Origin: Meghimatium bilineatum
Taxonomy: Eukaryota; Mollusca; Gastropoda; Stylommatophora; Philomycidae
Assembly (NCBI GenBank): GCA_034231615.1
Contig: CM067322.1
Span: forward strand, 61,065,245-61,129,244
Direction of reading: 5' to 3'
DNA: 64,000 nt
How positions within the stretch are numbered: the first letter of the stretch is position 1; every line of letters begins with the position of its first letter. Below the pieces are notes generated by a model that made no database searches, was not told the origin of the DNA, and was given only the letters and a program-made list of their open reading frames with translations. Shown one piece after another: positions 52,001 through 58,000 of the stretch. Made by a program: the position numbers and the translations under genes.

Positions 52001-55000
52001 GATGTTCAAATCTGATTATATGTGTCCCAACTGTAGATTGCAAACTCTTTGCCAGAATTTGACTTTTCAGTCTTCCCTGCACACACTATAGAGATGCAAC
52101 ACAACAAGTTTGAAATTGATGTTGTCATTGCCTGTGATGGATATCTATTTTGATTATCTATATTATCGTTAAAAGACAAATTCTAGCAAAAATTAAATGT
52201 AGTCAGTCAAAGTGCATGTTATGAGAAGAGCAAAACTTGAACATTTAGTAACCACCAGCATGATCATGGGTGAGAAGAGACAGAGGAAGACAGAGAGAGA
52301 CAGGTTGGCAGCGTGACATGTAAGAATGTCACGAACTGATCATATTAACAATAAAAGAGACAGACAGTCGTGGAGAAACATGATTGCCTATATCACTCTG
52401 CATAGCACTTGATTGATATTTCAAAGGCTGATTAATGTTGTGATGAATTTTTAATATGATTTTTTTAAATGGTATACTGTCATTTTATTTCCATTAATAA
52501 AGATGCTCTGAAGGAAGGCATGGATGCAGCACTTGAGTGTAGGCCAAGGTTCTGGAATATGGTGACTGAGGATGTGATTAAAAAATGTAGCGTTTTCTTA
52601 GCACAGGTTAATGATATACCAAGATTATATCGAAGAACAAAGAAGGAGGTTAGTGTCACTTGTGTAGCTTGCTTGTTCATGGTAGTTGTGCTGTTGAGAA
52701 TAGAAATATATCTGTAAACAACACTAGAAATTAATGTTAGAGATTTATAGTGATATGACAGATGGTATCTTCTAAGTCTTAATGAAAATTACAGCAACAT
52801 AGTCATTTATTTGCTAGTCTTCAATGCAATATTCCCTAAAATTATTCTTGTGTGCTTGATTTTATCCTGGTATCTTGGCCATTGAATGTGCCCTCTATAC
52901 ATTGCCAACATGGAGCCATACATTGATGGAATAGCAGGAGATTAGTATATAGAACCAGCCTTAGAATATATCTAGTGTCAGAAAAGACTTTAATCTGAAC
53001 ATTGTGAGAAATGTTACATCAGTGATGTAAGATATAACTAAAAAAGTTAAGTTGTCAGGGAAAACCTTATATGTTGATATTATCAGGTAGTATATCCTGG
53101 ACAGGATGTAGTAGTTATATCAGTGTTTCAGAAGTGAAACCTAACTTACCTTCATGGGATGGCTACCATCTGCTAAACAGAGAAGAACAGGGCATCATAT
53201 TTTGAATCATAACTAGACACAGACTAAACAGGCATATGACTAAAATATATAAATGCGGTACACATACCGGCAACTAAATATTTAAAAAAAATTTGTTTTG
53301 TTTTGGAGCTTTTTTTTATAATTGTTTTTTAATGGAAATAAAGGGATGGTTACTGAATGTAATGATGTAAGTTTTGTTGGTGTATATGTGAAAAAATTGT
53401 GAAGATGAAAAATGCAAAAAAACAAACAAACATAAGTGAGTCACTTATTCTTGTTCGATATATTCAATGCAGAATATTATCAAATGTGGCTCAATTCCTA
53501 GTTCTATATTCTATTTCTATTGTAATAAACTAACATATTCACAATATTGTCTGTGAAAACAACTGAAACATGTCGATCTCACTAACATTATCAGCTATGC
53601 CTAATAGTCCTATATAATATATTAATAAAAAATTATTGCCATTTCAAACGATTTTGACGGATTACAGAAGCGGCTACACAAGTAGTCATTAAATGCTGAA
53701 ATCACAAGCTATCAAATTGAACATCAGCGGAAAAGAAAGCTATGTCTATTTTTTATTTCTGCATTGCCCGGATGAATGACGTTAGATTACAGTCATGATT
53801 TCCTTATTGAAAGAGATGCATAGCAATGGACAATTCTAGTCGCTGACAGCTGTTGAAAATATATTGAGTCTGTCGAATGTAGTTGACATACTGCCCTCCT
53901 GATACACCTATGAATGTTAAACTCTATGGTACAAAACAAGAAATGGAAAATACTGTCCAATTTATACAGCAAACAATACTGCAGAAATAGATACTCTTAG
54001 CGGATGAAAGAAAAAGAAGAAACTCCTGATCTTGAGCTAATCTTCCTGATTCTGTGAGTATCATGTTCAGGTGGTCTTTGATATCTTGCACCCATCTTCT
54101 TCGTGGCCTACCTCTTTTTCTTTGCCCCGCATCATCCCCTCTGTTCTAGACTGTCCTGTCATTTGATATTGACAAAATATTGTAATTTTATAGAGAGAAC
54201 CTTGTTGTTTAGCCTTTTCTGGCAAGAACCTTGTTATTTAGCCAGTTTTATTTTTACTTTCAATTTTCTCAGGATGTCCATGAGATATTATGATATTTTT
54301 TGGTACATGGTATTTTGAGGATCATATTAACTTCAGATAGAAGGTGCTCCATGAGATCAAGAACAGGATAGCACAGGCTAAATCAATATTTAAAAAAATG
54401 AGAAACATTCTGTGCAATGGAGTAATATCAATGTATACATGAGTTTGAGTGCTAGGATGATATATTGAGCCAATCCTTCTTTATGGAAGCGAAGCATAGA
54501 TAGTAAACAAAAAGTGCCCAAGATATTCTGGAGGTAACTGAGATGTTTTTAACAAGAAAAGATGAAAATTCCATGGACAGCCAACATGAAAACTAATATA
54601 GAAGTTCTCAGAGATGCTGGAGTAAAACAACTTATAGCAAAAATTAGAAGAAGACAATTAAGATTTTTAGGGCATGTGATGAGAAAAGTAAAACTTGAAC
54701 ATTTAGTGAGCACAGGAAAAATCAAAGGGAGAAGAAACATAGGAAGACAAAGAGAGAAATTTCTGGATGGGTTGTCACTGTGGTACAAAAAAAAGTCATC
54801 AGCTGAACTTATTAAAACACAAGAGACAGCGAGTTGCAGAGAAGTATGATCATCTACGCCACTTGGCATGATGCTAGATTAATTTTGAGGATTCTTCTGT
54901 AGCATTTTGTTTCACATTCTGCAATTTTGCGGTAATTGTCCATCATTTATATCCAAATATTGCAACTGGGAATATGCAGGATCTAAGGAAAGTTAGTTTG

Positions 55001-58000
55001 TTATTTTGTTGCAGACATTTTGATAATGTTGTTATATCTCAAGATCATCCAATCTGTCAAGTACCATCTTGTGTGGTCATACTTCAAGATCTTTCAACCT
55101 ATTAAAAAATCATATTTCAATAACATCAAAACTATCAAATGTACATCTTGAACTGTACCTGGAAAGAGGAAAAGTGGTACACAAAAGAAAAGATGGGAAG
55201 ATATTATCAGAGAGTATACATGCTTTTCTCTCTCACAGTTAAAGTCAGAAGGCAGTAGAAGGGACTTGTCCAGTCTGTTCAGCTGACACCCTGAGCCTCA
55301 CAGATGATGTGTGGTCGAAATCGAAAAACGTGTTGACTTACGTTGCAAAGCGAATAGGTGTCAACTGAACTGACCAAACCCTTCTGATTTTTTCTATAAC
55401 TCCCTAATTTCTATACCTTCTTCTTCTTCAGCGTTCATTCTCAAACTCCTGCTAGATCTCTATTGCAGTAGGACAATGGCCCTTTTAGATTTCCAGCAGG
55501 ATATAGTCCAGAGAATGGAAATGCGTTGTGTCACCGTTTTATTTGCGCCAAGGGCCCGACACATCCGTCTTCGGCGGGCTATACCTTCTTATTTATATTA
55601 TTCATTCTCTCACAGTTATAAAACATGTGCATAGCCTGTAGGAATGGTAACAGGCATGTTGTATATTATAAAATTGGTGTTCAAAAGACCATTTGAGGTT
55701 GCAAAATCTTATTAAGAATTAACTCTTCCTTATCAATAGGTTGTTTATAATTACTCCAGCATGACATTGTTTCATTATCTTATGTTGAATTTTGTTTTGC
55801 CAGGTTCCAACAAAACCATCCTCATATTTGTCTGGTGTTTTGAAACCATTAAATCAATTTTGTGAGGAACATTCAGCAGCATTAAATAAGCAGCAGAAAA
55901 CAGAATTTCTCACCCATGTGTTTGTAGTACTAAGTCAGCAGTAAGTAACAGTTCTCACCCACGTGTTTGTAGTACTAAGTCAGCAGTTAGTAACAGTTAT
56001 CACCCATATGTTTGTAGTACTAAGTCAGCAGTAAGTAACAGTTCTCACCCATGTGTTTGTAGTACTAAGTCAGCAGTAAGTAACAGTTCTCACCCATGTG
56101 TTTGTAGTACTAAGTCAGCAGTAAGTAACAGTTCTCACCCATGTGTTTGTAGTACTAAGTCAGCAGTTAGTAACAGTTATCACCCATGTGTTTGTAGTAC
56201 TAAGTCAGCAGTAAGTAACAGTTCTCACCCATGTGTTTGTAGTACTAAGTCAGCAGTAAGTAACAGTTCTCACCCATGTGTTTGTAGTACTAAGTCAGCA
56301 GTTAGTAACAGTTATCACCTATATGTTTGTAGTACTAAGTCAGCAGTAAGTAACAGTTCTCACCCATGTGTTTGTAGTACTAAGTCAGCAGTAAGTAACA
56401 GTTCTCACCCATGTGTTTGCAGTACTTAGTCAGTAGTAAGTAAGAGTTCTCACCCATGTGTTTATAGTACTTAGCAGTAAGTAAGAGTTCTCATCAGTGT
56501 GTCTGTAGTGCTAAATCAGCAGCAAGTAAGAATTTTTTTAACCAAAAAAAAAGAAGAAAGATAGATATTTTTATTTATCTAAAAAAAGCTGTAAAGCATA
56601 ATACAGTGCATTCCATTATCTGAACTACATCCTGCTAACAAGTAGAAATTTGAGAATGCAAATAAAAAGTATATTAAATAAATAAATGATCAATATTTAG
56701 TTATGAAAAATTATTAGAGCACAATATGAAAAAAACAAAAATGTATTGTTAGTTGAAAGTGCAATGAAATTCCAAATGTCACATCGGTGATCATTGTCCT
56801 TCCGAGTTACAAATCAATAAAGGAATCCACATCACTTTACTATCTCGGTTGTTAGTATGGCACTCTTATTGGAAAAGGCTGCTGTGTAATCTTCCTGTTT
56901 TTTTTTCAGATGTGGGAGCATAAGATGCTGTTAGAATAAGTAAACCAGTCCTAATATACCTTCAAGTGGTGGTCCTACAATCAGGTTGTATCACTATAGC
57001 CAAGCTGTGTTAGTTTGGGACAGCAAACGTGGTTCCAAAATGCTATGTTGAAAACATGTATCACTATAATCTGGTTATGTTAGTTTGGAAAAGAAAACCT
57101 GGTTCCAAAATTGTATGCTAAAAACTTGCTGTATCACTATAATCTGGCTATGTTAGTATAGGAAAGCTAACCTGCTTCCAAAATTGTATGCTAAAAACAG
57201 ATGTGTCTAAGACACAGACATCACAACCTCATTGTAAAATTTTGAAGGCAAAAAACATCCTTTTAAAGAATGAAGATTCTCGAATACACAAATAGAATGT
57301 GTGTTTCTACATATATCATAGTGCATATATGTGTATTTCTACATACATCATAGTGCATATATGTGTATTTCTACATACATCATAGTGCATATATGTGTAT
57401 TTCTACATACATCATAGTGCATGTATGTGTGTTTCTACATACATCATAGTGCATATATGTGTGTTTCTACATACATCATAGTGCATGTATATACTCTGAA
57501 TTGTGTCTTATTTTGCTCTTAGGTTTGCAGAGGTGACTTCAGAAGTTCTCACATCAACCAAAAAAATGGAAGAAAGCCTACGCAGATTGAAGAAAGCTAG
57601 GGGAGGTGAAAAAGAGAAGGAGAAGGCAGGAGGAATTAATGACTCTGACAAAATTCGAACTCAGATTATTATAGACATCAAGACATTTCTTCAGCAGGTA
57701 AACAGTTGTTAAAAAATGCTCATCTTCATGAGATCGCAGGGCTTGTATGAAATATGTCTGTTAATCATACACATAATTCTTGATAAATTATTTTATCTTC
57801 ACACAAAAAAATAGCACATACATTACTTAAATTTAGAAATATTTGGAAGAATAAAGAATGCCATAGCCACTGGCAAATACTGCACTGTTTATAAGTAATC
57901 TTGGACACTATGGGTAGGGAGGGGGAAACAAGGGCCCATTTCGTTTGTATTCCTCTGACTTGCCTGAGATTAAACTTTCCAATTTGAACCTGCTAATTAA

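Noticed and set aside
55904-56530. Regular direct repeats resembling a CRISPR array
   Set aside because: Units are contiguous with no unique spacers, and the context is an animal gene; it is a minisatellite.
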